Below, in pieces: positions 54,252 to 63,549 of a stretch of DNA of 64,000 nucleotides. The position numbers and the translations under genes were made by a program. How positions within the stretch are numbered: the stretch's first letter is position 1; each line of letters starts with the position of its first letter. Origin of the DNA: Alteromonas aestuariivivens (GTDB lineage: Bacteria; Pseudomonadota; Gammaproteobacteria; Enterobacterales; Alteromonadaceae); the NCBI RefSeq assembly GCF_003367475.1, contig NZ_QRHA01000014.1:1-64000 (forward strand). Reading direction: 5' to 3'. The notes beneath the pieces were generated by a model, which saw only the letters and a program-made list of their open reading frames with translations, searched no databases and had not been told where the DNA came from.

Positions 54252-55005
54252 CGAAGCGAGACTCATCTTCCGCTGCAGCCGGTTGACTGGACGGAGGTTC
54301 GCCATTGCCAAACAGATCCTCGTACAGGGTACCCAGTGTGGTGTAGTAAAGCGGTACTATCCAGATTAACGCAAGGCCGAGGGTAACCACGCTAAGAAGA
54401 AACAGAGCGGCGAACGACAGGAAAACCACAACAAAATAGCCGAGGTATTTATTCACCACCCGGCAGGACAACAGCAAAGCCTGGGAAACAGGTAAACGTT
54501 TGTCTGCAATAAGGGGGAGCGTAAAAACCGAGGCCATAAAAACGTACAAGCCCGGCAACACCAAAAGGGCTAAACCAAATTGTGTGAGGATGGAAATAAG
54601 CAACTGAGCCAGTGCCAAAGGCAAAATGAGCGGCAGATAACGAAACAAATCGAGTGCGCGTAACCTTTCCCGCCTAGCACAATGAACCCCCATCATCATA
54701 AGCCCGGTTACCAACGGTGCCATCAGTAAAATAAGCACCACATCCATCATGCCCTGGGTTGCAGGTGAGATTTGCGTCACATCGGTAATATTCATGGACT
54801 GCACCATCATCACTGCTACCAGCATGACAGCCGCGATCACCAAAAAGCAGGCTGGCAACAACACCCACAGGTATTGCCTGACCAAATCATTACTGCGTAA
54901 AAACACACTCTTCAGATTAAACTGATATTTGCCCGACAACGCCCTGGCGAGATTACTCTGCGCAGCTGACGTTTTTTCCTGTGGCTGACCAAACTGGTTA
55001 TTCAC
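54244..55005 (-). CDS. Multi-pass membrane protein of unknown function
   Basis: This 253-residue protein has about six helices (first near residue 45, last near 210), with short loops and a soluble acidic tail ending S-R-F-D-A. I recognise no family with certainty. GTG 55005 is chosen because GAGG lies five bases upstream; a longer frame adds 28 unlike residues. It overlaps the bax start, so it may help place or regulate Bax. Confidence 0.7.
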   Translation of the reverse strand: MNNQFGQPQEKTSAAQSNLARALSGKYQFNLKSVFLRSNDLVRQYLWVLLPACFLVIAAVMLVAVMMVQSMNITDVTQISPATQGMMDVVLILLMAPLVTGLMMMGVHCARRERLRALDLFRYLPLILPLALAQLLISILTQFGLALLVLPGLYVFMASVFTLPLIADKRLPVSQALLLSCRVVNKYLGYFVVVFLSFAALFLLSVVTLGLALIWIVPLYYTTLGTLYEDLFGNGEPPSSQPAAAEDESRFDA

Positions 55006-55100
55006 CCAAGCCTCTTTCGATTCGTTACGACCAATTCGCAAGTATACCTTACTGGGACGGAATCCCCTAGATTGTGCGCCCATACACAACAGCTAAGTGA

Positions 55101-55721
55101 TTAAAGCAGCACCAATTTTGCTGCCAGGCCCAGTAGAATTACACCCATGGCGCGATCCAGCCAATAGCCATTTTTGCCAATCAGGTTCGCAACCTTGCTG
55201 GTACTGAGCAAATAGGACAGCAGACAAAACCAAGCTGCCGTAGCAATACTGAGATAGATGCCGTATGCCAGTTTTATCGGGAATGGTGTTTCGGTGCTGA
55301 TGATGGCAGTGAACAGCGACAGGAAAAACAATGTTGCCTTGGGGTTTAAACCGTTTGTAAGAAACCCTGACCAAAAGGCCTTTTGGTGGCTTAACGTGCC
55401 AAGCCGATGCTCCTCTGGTGCAGACGTAACTGAACCCGGCTGGCTTTTAAGCGCCCCGATCGCCAGGTACACCAGATAGCCCGCAGCCAAAAAACTGAAG
55501 GTGGTAAACAACCAGGGGGTAGACTGAATCAATACACTGAGCCCAACCAGCGAATAGGCTACGTGCAGAAGAATACCAACGCCGATCCCTAAGCTGGTGT
55601 AAATGGCCGTTTGGCGGCCGTAAGCAATACTGTTACGCAGGACAACCGCAAAATCCGGCCCTGGACTCGCAACCGCAACCAGGTGGACGAGCGCGATGGT
55701 AACAAATTCACTGAGATACAT
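55101..55721 (-). CDS. LysE/RhtB-family amino-acid exporter
   Basis: This 206-residue protein has about six helices and the family signature V-A-S-P-G-P-D-F-A-V-V near the N-terminus, with G-F-L-T-N-G-L-N-P-K-A later. LysE-type proteins export amino acids such as homoserine, threonine or lysine. The start directly follows the cobB stop (TGA then ATG). Substrate unknown. Confidence 0.9.
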   Translation of the reverse strand: MYLSEFVTIALVHLVAVASPGPDFAVVLRNSIAYGRQTAIYTSLGIGVGILLHVAYSLVGLSVLIQSTPWLFTTFSFLAAGYLVYLAIGALKSQPGSVTSAPEEHRLGTLSHQKAFWSGFLTNGLNPKATLFFLSLFTAIISTETPFPIKLAYGIYLSIATAAWFCLLSYLLSTSKVANLIGKNGYWLDRAMGVILLGLAAKLVLL

Positions 55722-56459
55722 TCACGACTGTACCGGTTCAGATATCGACCATTGCTGCAATAAGCCTTCAACAAATGCGGGTACAGTAGCAGACGCAGGA
55801 CCCTGCTGCGACTCGTCAAACATACCGCACTGATCGCTGGGTTGAAGGTTAAGTTCAACCGAACGCGCGCCACTGTCTGCCGCCATTTGCACAAACCCGG
55901 CCGCCGGATAAACCTGACCGGAAGTCCCTATTGCTATAAACAGGTCTGCTCTGGACAGTGCCAGAATGATCCTGTCCATCTGCAATGGCATTTCACCAAA
56001 CCAGACAATATCCGGGCGAAGTTGCCCGCTGGGAGAACAGCACGGGCAAGGCGTTAGTGCATCGAAGCCGGAATTCCAGGTGTGGCTCAGGCCGCTGGTA
56101 CAGCAACGTGCCGACAGTAACCTACCGTGCATGTGCACTACGCGGTTACTTCCGGCCCTTTCATGCAGATCGTCGACGTTTTGCGTAACCAGTAAAAAAC
56201 TGTCTCCGAGAGCCCGCTCCAGCCTGGCAAGCGCCCGATGTGCCGCATTGGGCACTACCTCGGGCATTTGCAGCTGTTCTCTTCGTTGGTTATAGAAGCG
56301 ATACACCAGATCGGGGTTCGCCGCAAACGCTTCAGGCGTTGCAACATCTTCTACCCTGTGTTGCTCCCACAAACCGTCATTATCACGAAACGTCTTTAAG
56401 CCTGATTCGGCTGAGATACCCGCTCCGGTTAACACCACAACCCGAGGTTTATGATTCAT
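55722..56459 (-). CDS. cobB: NAD-dependent sirtuin deacylase
   Basis: This 245-residue sirtuin has the NAD motif [10 protein letters not shown], the catalytic [12 protein letters not shown], the acid/base His in H-M-H-G and zinc-binding Cys pairs (R-C-C, C-P-C-C). Y-R-F-Y-N-Q-R-R-E holds the Tyr and Arg that read succinyl groups in class III enzymes. It overlaps sseA by four bases. It may remove acetyl or succinyl groups from metabolic enzymes, including acetate enzymes. Confidence 0.93.
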   Translation of the reverse strand: MNHKPRVVVLTGAGISAESGLKTFRDNDGLWEQHRVEDVATPEAFAANPDLVYRFYNQRREQLQMPEVVPNAAHRALARLERALGDSFLLVTQNVDDLHERAGSNRVVHMHGRLLSARCCTSGLSHTWNSGFDALTPCPCCSPSGQLRPDIVWFGEMPLQMDRIILALSRADLFIAIGTSGQVYPAAGFVQMAADSGARSVELNLQPSDQCGMFDESQQGPASATVPAFVEGLLQQWSISEPVQS

Positions 56460-57301
56460 AACTCTGTCTCCAGCGGGAATTGATTATTGGCTCCCCATTC
56501 GGCCCAGGACCCGTCGTACACGCTGACCTGGCTGGTGCCACAAACTTTGGCTGCCATAGCGACAACACAGGCAGTAACACCTGAACCGCAAGAACAAATT
56601 ACAGGTTTATTGATGTCTACTCCGGCCTGTTCAAACACATCAACAAGCTGCGACTCCGAGCGCATACGTTGATTGTCGAGTAAACTGGTAAAAGGAACGT
56701 TTCTGGCACCAGGAATATGCCCACTTCTGACGCCCGGCCGCGGGTCTGGTTCGCGCCCGCTGAATCTCCCGGCACTACGGGCATCGGCTATTTGCCATTC
56801 ATTAGCCTTAGCCTGGGAAACAAAGTCACTGCCAACAAACCAGCCTGGTTGCGGATCAGGCACATATACCCGGTTTATTGTATTTGCCTGCGGTGCCTCA
56901 TTGAGCGGATAACCGCACGCTTTCCAGGCTGGCAGGCCTCCGTCCAGCACACGCACATTTTTGTGCCCCAATGCTTTGAGCATCCACCATACCCTGGGGG
57001 CGCAAAAAAGCCCCCGGTTTTCATACACCACGACCTCGGATTCGGCACTGATGCCGAGTTGACCGAGATAGAGCGACAATGCCTGGGCAGACGGCAGGCT
57101 ATGAGGCAATCCGGTTCCGTGGTCACTGCCTGGGCCATCGAGGTCAAAATTAACCGAGCCTGGAATGAAGTCAGAACTCGTGTTGTCCGCTACGCCACTA
57201 ACCGGGTCTGACATCACGGCACGCAAAACCACAACTGGCCGTTCGAGCATAGCCTTGTGTAATTCGTTCGCTTGAATGAAGAAACCTTCCATAGATTGCA
57301 T
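56456..57301 (-). CDS. sseA: 3-Mercaptopyruvate sulfurtransferase, double rhodanese
   Basis: This 281-residue protein has two rhodanese domains (about 12-140 and 160-275). The C-terminal active loop is C-G-S-G-V-T-A-C, the CGSG(V/I)TA type of mercaptopyruvate sulfurtransferases. The catalytic Cys is in S-C-G-S-G. It transfers sulfur from mercaptopyruvate to thiols or cyanide. AAGG lies seven bases before the ATG. It is the first gene of the chain sseA-cobB-lysE-membrane protein-bax-DUF2987. Confidence 0.92.
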   Translation of the reverse strand: MQSMEGFFIQANELHKAMLERPVVVLRAVMSDPVSGVADNTSSDFIPGSVNFDLDGPGSDHGTGLPHSLPSAQALSLYLGQLGISAESEVVVYENRGLFCAPRVWWMLKALGHKNVRVLDGGLPAWKACGYPLNEAPQANTINRVYVPDPQPGWFVGSDFVSQAKANEWQIADARSAGRFSGREPDPRPGVRSGHIPGARNVPFTSLLDNQRMRSESQLVDVFEQAGVDINKPVICSCGSGVTACVVAMAAKVCGTSQVSVYDGSWAEWGANNQFPLETEL

Positions 57302-57396
57302 GTGTGTGACCTTTGATTAAACAGCGAATCGTCGGTGTCGGTTGAACATCATACGAACATTCTAAGTAAAAATACACCCATATCCCTGGCAGATTT

Positions 57397-58581
57397 TTAA
57401 CTAAACTGATTTAAAACCATTGCCAACACCAAAACCTGCGGGAGTGTTACAACGGGCAGGAACAAGGCAAATTTCCACGAACGGCTCATGTCCTTGAGAA
57501 CAACAACTTCTGTGTAATCAGTCGCAATACCTGCCATAAGAAAAGCAAAGCCGTTTCCCGGAGCGTTCGCCTGGTTAGCAATATCTGCGGCAATTGGGGT
57601 TGACCCCTCAGAACAGACTTCAATGATTGTGGCTGCCACAGTAGTCACGGCCAACCCAACAATGGTGGGTCCAAACCAATAGGCATAATCCTCGGGCGAG
57701 ATGAACACTTGCATTGCCGCAGCAATAATAACGCCGACAAACAGCCAGCGGATCACCATCCGGCTGTCTTTTAACCCTTGCAAAGCTGCACTCTGAACTC
57801 GTTTTACGTCCCAGCGGCTGGCCTGCCATTGCTCTCGCGCTGAAGCCAAAAATGGCGTTGAAGATTGCGAGACGACTGTATTAGGATTTGAAGGCAAGAC
57901 GCCCCTGGCAACCAGACGATCGAACACCATTCCTGAAATCACTGCCACTACCGCAGAGAGCACCAGATAAACCAGTGTCAGTTTCCACCCAACCAGGGCG
58001 ACGAGGATCAATGTCAGTGACAAAGAATTCCAGGGGCTGGCGACCAAAAACGCAATCACCTGGCCGGCGCTGGCCCCTCGCTCATACAACTTGGTTCCCA
58101 CCATCAGGATGCCGTGACTGCAGAGGTCTAGTAAAACCCCTGCCGCTGTCGCCCTCAAAATACCGATAAAACCACGCCCCGTTCCCATCAACCGGGTTAC
58201 CAGTTCTTTTGGTACCTGCCCAAGTATGGCCAGAAACACGATGCCCACCGCTACTCCCCACCACATTGTGTGCAGTGTGTGTGTAACTGAGGCGCAGAAT
58301 GCCCCCAGCCACTCGGGCATCGGCAGGCCGGTACTGCGATTAAGCCAGTAAAGGCTCAATGCGCCGACAACAATGGAAATGCCTGCAATTAACAGCCAGT
58401 CACGTTTGCTGGCATCGGTATCGCAGCAGGAAGCCGGCGTGCTTTGCTCAACAGCTTCGCTTTCATGCGTGCCGCAACAGCTTGTGGCAGCCGCACTTTG
58501 CTGTTGCCCGATTGAACAGTGTTGGTCTTTGTTGTGGCCAGAGCCGGTTTCAGTTTCACTGGTGCAGCAGGGCTTTGTCAT
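57397..58581 (-). CDS. Permease of the DUF318/ArsP group with Cys-rich N-terminus
   Basis: This 394-residue protein has a soluble head of about 60 residues with Cys-Cys pairs (P-C-C-T, S-C-C-G, S-C-C-D) and single Cys and His residues. About eight helices follow, with L-L-D-L-C-S-H-G-I-L, A-S-P-W-N-S-L-S-L-T and V-C-S-E-G-S-T-P-I. This is the permease group that includes the organoarsenical exporter ArsP and related thiol/metal exporters. The Cys pairs may hand the metalloid to the pump. It is 42 kb from the ars operon. Substrate uncertain; SD weak. Confidence 0.75.
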   Translation of the reverse strand: MTKPCCTSETETGSGHNKDQHCSIGQQQSAAATSCCGTHESEAVEQSTPASCCDTDASKRDWLLIAGISIVVGALSLYWLNRSTGLPMPEWLGAFCASVTHTLHTMWWGVAVGIVFLAILGQVPKELVTRLMGTGRGFIGILRATAAGVLLDLCSHGILMVGTKLYERGASAGQVIAFLVASPWNSLSLTLILVALVGWKLTLVYLVLSAVVAVISGMVFDRLVARGVLPSNPNTVVSQSSTPFLASAREQWQASRWDVKRVQSAALQGLKDSRMVIRWLFVGVIIAAAMQVFISPEDYAYWFGPTIVGLAVTTVAATIIEVCSEGSTPIAADIANQANAPGNGFAFLMAGIATDYTEVVVLKDMSRSWKFALFLPVVTLPQVLVLAMVLNQFS

Positions 58582-58985
58582 GGTAACGGTAATAACCTGA
58601 AATATTGTTGGGGTAAGCCTGAGAAACGCAAAAGTTACCGGTTTATTGTAACCAATTCCGCGTCAACTTACACATTATGTCAAAGCACCCCGGATTTTGT
58701 AAAATACGTTTACAATTCAATATATTAATTGGAACTTTACTTTAATTCCAAACTGATGGAAAATTGCCGCCGATGGGAACCGGTCTACTTACCGCCATCA
58801 CCAGGGAATGGAATTATATGAGCTTACAGGCAAGCCTCCCCCAGCGGTTTATTGTTGTTCGTTTAGCTTCTAACCTCTTCCAGCTTAAAAAAGCGGAAGC
58901 AAACGTCTGCTGACGGCAACGAAAACTACACCTCATTTAATCCCTTCACAGCCATAGACACAACCAGCGGTAATTCACACAAATA
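58582..58985. other. Divergent intergenic region, 404 bases, AT-rich core
   Basis: This lies between the permease gene and the PAS chemoreceptor gene. It holds two inverted repeats (58697-58715, 58729-58751) and otherwise no coding frame or RNA that I can support. Confidence 0.6.
58697..58715. promoter_or_regulatory. Perfect dyad TTGTAAA-N5-TTTACAA, candidate operator
   Basis: A 7+7 base perfect inverted repeat with an ATACG spacer. It is 116 bases from the permease start and 271 from the chemoreceptor start. A second inverted repeat, TTGGAA-N11-TTCCAA (58729-58751), lies 14 bases away. Size and symmetry fit a dimeric repressor site; the protein is unknown. Confidence 0.5.
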
Positions 58986-60539
58986 ATGCGTAACAATCAA
59001 CCTGTCACACTCAATGAAGTCACGTTTGGGCACACGACCAAACTCATCTCGGTAACCGACGAGCACAGCAACATAGTTTCCTGCAATGACGAATTTGTCC
59101 GGATCAGTGGATACTCAAGAGAGGAACTTATCGGCCAGCCTCACAACATCGTTCGCCACCCGGACATGCCTGCGGCTGCTTTTGCCATCATGTGGTCGTT
59201 TCTGAAGCAAGGCAAGCCCTGGATGGGACTGGTAAAAAACCGTTGTAAAAACGGTGACTATTATTGGGTTGATGCCTACGTTACCCCCATTACAGACAAT
59301 GGCAAAATTATCGGATACGAATCGGTTCGCTCCTGCCCCAAAAGAGAGGATGTCGCACGGGCTGAAAAACTCTATTCAAAACTGTTGAGCGGAAATAAAC
59401 CTCGCAAGCGTTTGGGTTCCAATGTTGTCACAGGCCTATATGTTGCCTTGGTTTTGGCATCCTGCGGTATATTCGTGGCGTCTTATTCCGGAGTCGCCTT
59501 TGCAATGCTGCTTACAGCTTCCATCGGCTATGCAGGCTGGTTGCGCTATAAGCAAAAGTATTTGAACGACGCCATGAATAAACATTTGCAAGCCAGTTTT
59601 ACGCACCCTATTGCCGCCCTCACCTACACAAACGACGATTCAGCGGAAAGTCTGCTTCAGGTTTCCGTGTTGAGTATGAAAGCCAGGTTATCAACGGTAG
59701 TTACCCGCATCAATGAATTGGCGTCACAGGTCAAACATATGTCCGAACAGGGCGAGCAGGATACTCAACGCACTTGGAACGGCCTCGACAGGCAGCATCA
59801 GGAAACCGCTCTGGTTGCCACTGCCATGAATGAAATGTCGGTCACTTTGGCTGAAGTCTCTGCTCACGTGTCCGAAACGGCCAACAATGCCGACGCTGCC
59901 AATCATTTGTCCCAGCAAGGCAAAGAGACCGCCCAGGTTGCGCTTAACGCCATTTTAAGCTTACAAGATACCGTAGCTGACATCAGCGACTCGGTGGCAC
60001 TGGTTGCCGATCAGTCCAAACGCATATCCACCGCGGCACAGGTTATCGAACAGATTGCCGAACAGACCAATCTGCTGGCGCTGAACGCTGCCATTGAAGC
60101 TGCCCGAGCCGGAGAACAGGGACGCGGGTTTGCAGTGGTCGCTGATGAAGTACGCACACTTGCCCAGCGTACACAGGAATCCACGCGGGAAATTTACACC
60201 ATAATCCAGGAATTGACCCAGCGCTCGGAGTCAGCGGTCAATAAAGCTACCGAAGGCGCGAATGCCGCCAATGAAGGCGTGGCACAGGTGAAAGCCAGTA
60301 GCGAAATGCTCAGTGGCATCACCGAAGCGGTTGAATCCATTGCCCATATGGCTCTGCAAATGGCCACTGCCAGCGAACAGCAGTCCAGTGTGGTGGAGGA
60401 CATCAACCGTCAGGTAGTGAACATTTCTGACCTGACCCACTCCAGTGTTGGCAGTGCCGAGCAAACCGCCAAATCCATCAACCAGCTCAGCAAGGCTTCT
60501 GACGAATTACACGAACTGGTTATCCGTTTCCAGAACTGA
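58986..60539 (+). CDS. Aer-like PAS chemoreceptor
   Basis: This 517-residue protein has an N-terminal PAS domain (about 15-120; [10 protein letters not shown] and N-I-V-R-H-P-D-M-P, the FAD-type Aer signature). Two hydrophobic segments follow (about 147-185) and then a cytoplasmic signalling domain with [16 protein letters not shown]. No periplasmic domain is seen. It should direct swimming by redox or oxygen state, alongside the cbb3/FNR block. Monocistronic. Confidence 0.9.
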   Translation: MRNNQPVTLNEVTFGHTTKLISVTDEHSNIVSCNDEFVRISGYSREELIGQPHNIVRHPDMPAAAFAIMWSFLKQGKPWMGLVKNRCKNGDYYWVDAYVTPITDNGKIIGYESVRSCPKREDVARAEKLYSKLLSGNKPRKRLGSNVVTGLYVALVLASCGIFVASYSGVAFAMLLTASIGYAGWLRYKQKYLNDAMNKHLQASFTHPIAALTYTNDDSAESLLQVSVLSMKARLSTVVTRINELASQVKHMSEQGEQDTQRTWNGLDRQHQETALVATAMNEMSVTLAEVSAHVSETANNADAANHLSQQGKETAQVALNAILSLQDTVADISDSVALVADQSKRISTAAQVIEQIAEQTNLLALNAAIEAARAGEQGRGFAVVADEVRTLAQRTQESTREIYTIIQELTQRSESAVNKATEGANAANEGVAQVKASSEMLSGITEAVESIAHMALQMATASEQQSSVVEDINRQVVNISDLTHSSVGSAEQTAKSINQLSKASDELHELVIRFQN

Positions 60540-60551
60540 GAGAGCCCCTTT

Positions 60552-60579
60552 GGCGGACTGAATTCATCTTCAGGCCGCC
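60552..60579. terminator. Hairpin between convergent genes, terminator-like
   Basis: GGCGG-A-CTGAA pairs with TTCAG-G-CCGCC with one mismatch. It is in the gap between the chemoreceptor and creA. The T-tract is weak on both strands. Confidence 0.4.
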
Positions 60580-60598
60580 GAACATTTATCGATGAAGG

Positions 60599-61063
60599 TT
60601 ATTGCGTCTGCACTTCAGGTGTTCCGTAGGCCTCAGTGCCCCACAAGGGTACGGTCGACAAACTGTGCTTGAAGCTGCCTGACGTTTCTTTGGTGGCATA
60701 GGAGACATACATCAGTGTCTGGTGCTCTGAATCCAGGATCCGCCTGATTTTCATCGATTTGAAGAATACACTTTTTGAACGGCTGAACAGTACCTCACCA
60801 TCTTTTCCCTTATCGATTGCGGCAATCATCTGCGCGGTGATCGGTCCGGTCTGGCGACAGGAAATAGCACTGTCTGAAGGATCAGACAAATCCAGGTTCG
60901 CCTCAATGCTTGATACATGGCAGGTTACGCCTGTAACCACCGGGTCGGTAAACGCATCGAGTTTGATGTCTTTGGTGGTAAACAGGCCCAAAGACACATC
61001 CCCGACTTCATTGCTGTCACACCCTGCCAAAACCAGCATCGACAGTACCAATAGTTTTTTCAT
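60599..61063 (-). CDS. creA: CreA-family exported lipoprotein
   Basis: This 154-residue protein has a signal with lipobox V-L-A-G-C near residue 15. The CreA segments G-L-F-T-T-K-D-I-K-L-D-A-F, D-P-V-V-T-G-V-T-C-H and S-C-R-Q-T-G-P-I are present, with two Cys that may pair. The function of CreA is not known. The ATG has AAGGA eight bases upstream. Monocistronic. Confidence 0.9.
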   Translation of the reverse strand: MKKLLVLSMLVLAGCDSNEVGDVSLGLFTTKDIKLDAFTDPVVTGVTCHVSSIEANLDLSDPSDSAISCRQTGPITAQMIAAIDKGKDGEVLFSRSKSVFFKSMKIRRILDSEHQTLMYVSYATKETSGSFKHSLSTVPLWGTEAYGTPEVQTQ

Positions 61064-61189
61064 ACACTCCGTCCTTAATTGATTGCAGCCTCCCTACTAT
61101 CATGTGGGCATTTATCTGTCTCAAAACCCCTTCAGGGCGGTGACTTGTGTTACCTTTCCCGCCAGCTAAATATTCCAAGGTGATCTTTG

Positions 61190-61555
61190 ATGAATCACAC
61201 TGCCATCATTGAGTATTTGAAAGAAAAGCCGGCCTGCATTCTGGACTACCCGTTTGGCCCTGATGTCCAAGTATTTAAGGTGGAGGGGAAAATGTTCGCC
61301 CTGCTTGCCAAAAGACAAGGCAGTATTTACCTCAACCTCAAATGCGACCCGCTGGAAGCCGTTCAGCTGCGGGATGTGTTTGATGCGGTTCAACCCGGCT
61401 ATCACATGAACAAAAAACACTGGAATTCGGTGCTTCTCGACAGCTCTCTGCCAGAGGGGGAAATCCACAGAATGATCGACAATTCCTATTCTCTGGTGGT
61501 CAAAACTCTCACCCGCCCGGTTCGCGACAGCCTTGCTGCACGCTACGGCATTTAA
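61190..61555 (+). CDS. MmcQ/YjbR-family protein
   Basis: This 121-residue protein has the CyaY-like MmcQ/YjbR fold: the L-D-Y-P-F-G-P-D-V segment, F-A-L-L-A-K-R-Q-G, L-N-L-K-C-D-P and H-M-N-K-K-H-W-N-S-V. Family members are proposed DNA-binding proteins of unknown role. ATG 61190 follows AGGTG. It probably shares a transcript with the NYN gene 22 bases downstream. Confidence 0.87.
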   Translation: MNHTAIIEYLKEKPACILDYPFGPDVQVFKVEGKMFALLAKRQGSIYLNLKCDPLEAVQLRDVFDAVQPGYHMNKKHWNSVLLDSSLPEGEIHRMIDNSYSLVVKTLTRPVRDSLAARYGI

Positions 61556-61577
61556 CCGATTACAGGATATACCTGCT

Positions 61578-62051
61578 ATGCAGAAAGTACTGATTCTTGT
61601 GGATGTACAAAATGTGTATTACACCACCCGACAAACCTTCAACCGTCGGTTTGATTACAACCGCTTCTGGGCCCTCATCACCCGCAACACGCAGGTTGTG
61701 CATGCCTTTGCCTACGCCATTGACCGCGGGGATCAAAAACAACGTGAATTCCAGAATATTCTTCGCGCCATCGGTTTTACGGTGAAGCTCAAACCCTTTA
61801 TACAGCGCGTGGACGGGTCCGCCAAAGGAGACTGGGACGTGGGTATTACCGTGGATGCCATGCAGTACGCCGATGAAGTTGACTCGGTGATCCTGGTTTC
61901 CGGTGACGGCGATTTTGATATTCTTGTCAGTACCTTGCGCAATAACAAGCATAAAAACGTTGATGTATATGGTGTAAAGGCATTAAGTGCCGATTCCCTC
62001 ATCCAGGCAGCAAGCCAGTTTCACCCTATTGGCACCGACCTGCTGCTCTAA
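61578..62051 (+). CDS. NYN (LabA/PIN-like) domain protein
   Basis: This 157-residue protein has the NYN fold with its acidic residues: I-L-V-D-V-Q-N, G-D-W-D-V-G-I-T-V-D and S-G-D-G-D-F-D. These form the metal site of PIN-like RNases. LabA-type members act on RNA in diverse settings. ATG 61578 is used because the longer frame shadows the end of the MmcQ gene. Target RNA unknown. Confidence 0.87.
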   Translation: MQKVLILVDVQNVYYTTRQTFNRRFDYNRFWALITRNTQVVHAFAYAIDRGDQKQREFQNILRAIGFTVKLKPFIQRVDGSAKGDWDVGITVDAMQYADEVDSVILVSGDGDFDILVSTLRNNKHKNVDVYGVKALSADSLIQAASQFHPIGTDLLL

Positions 62052-62078
62052 ATTCAGGCTAACCCCGCTCAGGGTAAT

Positions 62079-63212
62079 TTACGCCAGATTGGCAAACATC
62101 CGCTGGTGTTCTTCAATAATCCGCTGGGTTTCTTCGGGCTCCGGCTCGGTGGACCAGTCGCCAGGTTTAAAGGTTCCGCCCAGAATCATGCAGTCGCCGC
62201 GGGAAAACATATACAGTGGTTTGTCTGAACCGCCTACTGCCAGATAGTCCACTGCCGGATCTGGCGGCAGGATCACCAATTGACCTTTGGCTGGCATGAT
62301 GCCGGTGTCGCCGAACAGGGTTCTTGACCCCAGCCCGGTACAGTTGAAAACTACGGGTTCACTCAGTGCCGCAATGTCTTCCTGATCACGAAAGTCGCGG
62401 ATCACAAACTGGCCTCCCGCCCTACGGACATCCGCAATCAATCGTTTGAGAAAAATCGGAGTTTCCACCAGCATAGTGGCTGAGGCGGTGCAATACTCAC
62501 TGGCAAACGGGTGTTCACCCGGCCCATAGGTTTGGGTGTAGGGATAAAAACGGGCAAACTCACCCGGTTTGGGTACCGTATTGCTGGCGGAATACAGCTC
62601 AATCCAGCGGATCCCGTAATATGAGCCAACCATGCCGGAATAGGTACTGTGGGCAATCTGGGCTGCCTGTTGCAACTGTTGTTTGAAGGCGCCGCTGGAA
62701 ACCTTAGGGTCGTGCACACTGTAGGGCCCCCATTCTCCCCCCGCGACCTGGGATGTGGTGTATTGGGCCATTTGGCGGGTGTACACCGTGACTTTCCAGC
62801 CAGACTGTTGCAACAGGCGCGCTGTGGTGAGGCCCATCACACCGCCACCGATCACAGCTGCCTGCTTGTTTTCGTGATCCTGAACTTCGTTAACGGCAAG
62901 CGCAGAAGAGCCCCAGGATAGGGAAATTCCACCGCCGCCATGCCCATAATTGTGCACCAGAGTTTTATTACCCAAGGTTTCGCTGCGCACCACAAACCCT
63001 TCCGGACGATAAGGCCGGTGACCAACAGCCTGCCGAACAATATTACCTGACGAAATTTTTGGTGCTACTAAAGGGTTTCGCGAAAGAGGCCGCTGAAAGC
63101 CCACTGCGGGCGGTGTTAGCGTAGTATTCAGACATCCCCCTAGTGTAGCGGCTACAGCACCCGCCCCCATTCCTTTTATCAGCCGACGGCGGTCGTGGAT
63201 ATGTTCAGACAC
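62079..63212 (-). CDS. Tat-exported D-amino-acid-oxidase-like protein with permuted domain order
   Basis: The start is GTG, with AAGGA seven bases upstream. The leader H-D-R-R-R-L-I-K-G-M-G-A is a Tat signal, and T-L-G-G-C resembles a lipobox. Residues 62-110 read as the part that normally ends D-amino-acid oxidases: V-G-H-R-P-Y-R-P, then V-H-N-Y-G-H-G-G-G-G (H91) and S-L-S-W-G. Only then comes the FAD motif V-I-G-G-G-V-M-G (G122). The protein stops after M-I-L-G-G-T-F-K-P-G-D-W, just before the point where that segment usually follows. The order is thus circularly permuted. All FAD and substrate motifs are present, so it may be active. Confidence 0.8.
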   Translation of the reverse strand: MSEHIHDRRRLIKGMGAGAVAATLGGCLNTTLTPPAVGFQRPLSRNPLVAPKISSGNIVRQAVGHRPYRPEGFVVRSETLGNKTLVHNYGHGGGGISLSWGSSALAVNEVQDHENKQAAVIGGGVMGLTTARLLQQSGWKVTVYTRQMAQYTTSQVAGGEWGPYSVHDPKVSSGAFKQQLQQAAQIAHSTYSGMVGSYYGIRWIELYSASNTVPKPGEFARFYPYTQTYGPGEHPFASEYCTASATMLVETPIFLKRLIADVRRAGGQFVIRDFRDQEDIAALSEPVVFNCTGLGSRTLFGDTGIMPAKGQLVILPPDPAVDYLAVGGSDKPLYMFSRGDCMILGGTFKPGDWSTEPEPEETQRIIEEHQRMFANLA

Positions 63213-63549
63213 AGACTGTTCCTTATTTAGTTTTAATTTTCATTACGTTAAGTTGGTTAACGCCCGTTTAGCCATCTTCAATGAACGCAATCTGTATGCC
63301 ATTACGCTATTGCTGTGGCAGATTCCTGTAGCAGTCACCCAAACAGAATTCTGGCGGCAACTCATAGAAAACTACCTGCCTCTGACTTGCAGTTGCAAAC
63401 AACTGTGGACATTTGACGCAAATTGATAAACCATGACAGTTTTTGCAGGTTCGTTAATGGCAGGTTAAAGCTTTGCTTTATCGGGTACGCTTTACGCAAA
63501 ACCAAATTGCTGTTTTCGAAGTTAGTCACGTTTTTCAGTTGAGGGGATC
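63213..63549. other. Divergent intergenic region, 337 bases
   Basis: It lies between the permuted oxidase and the lyase-like gene. Besides the dyad at 63246-63262 there is a shorter one, AGTTG-CAAA-CAACT (63391-63404). I found no coding frame or RNA. Confidence 0.55.
63246..63262. promoter_or_regulatory. Dyad CGTTAA-N5-TTAACG, candidate operator
   Basis: A perfect 6+6 inverted repeat with spacer GTTGG, 34 bases upstream of the oxidase start. Position fits control of that gene. Weak evidence. Confidence 0.35.
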
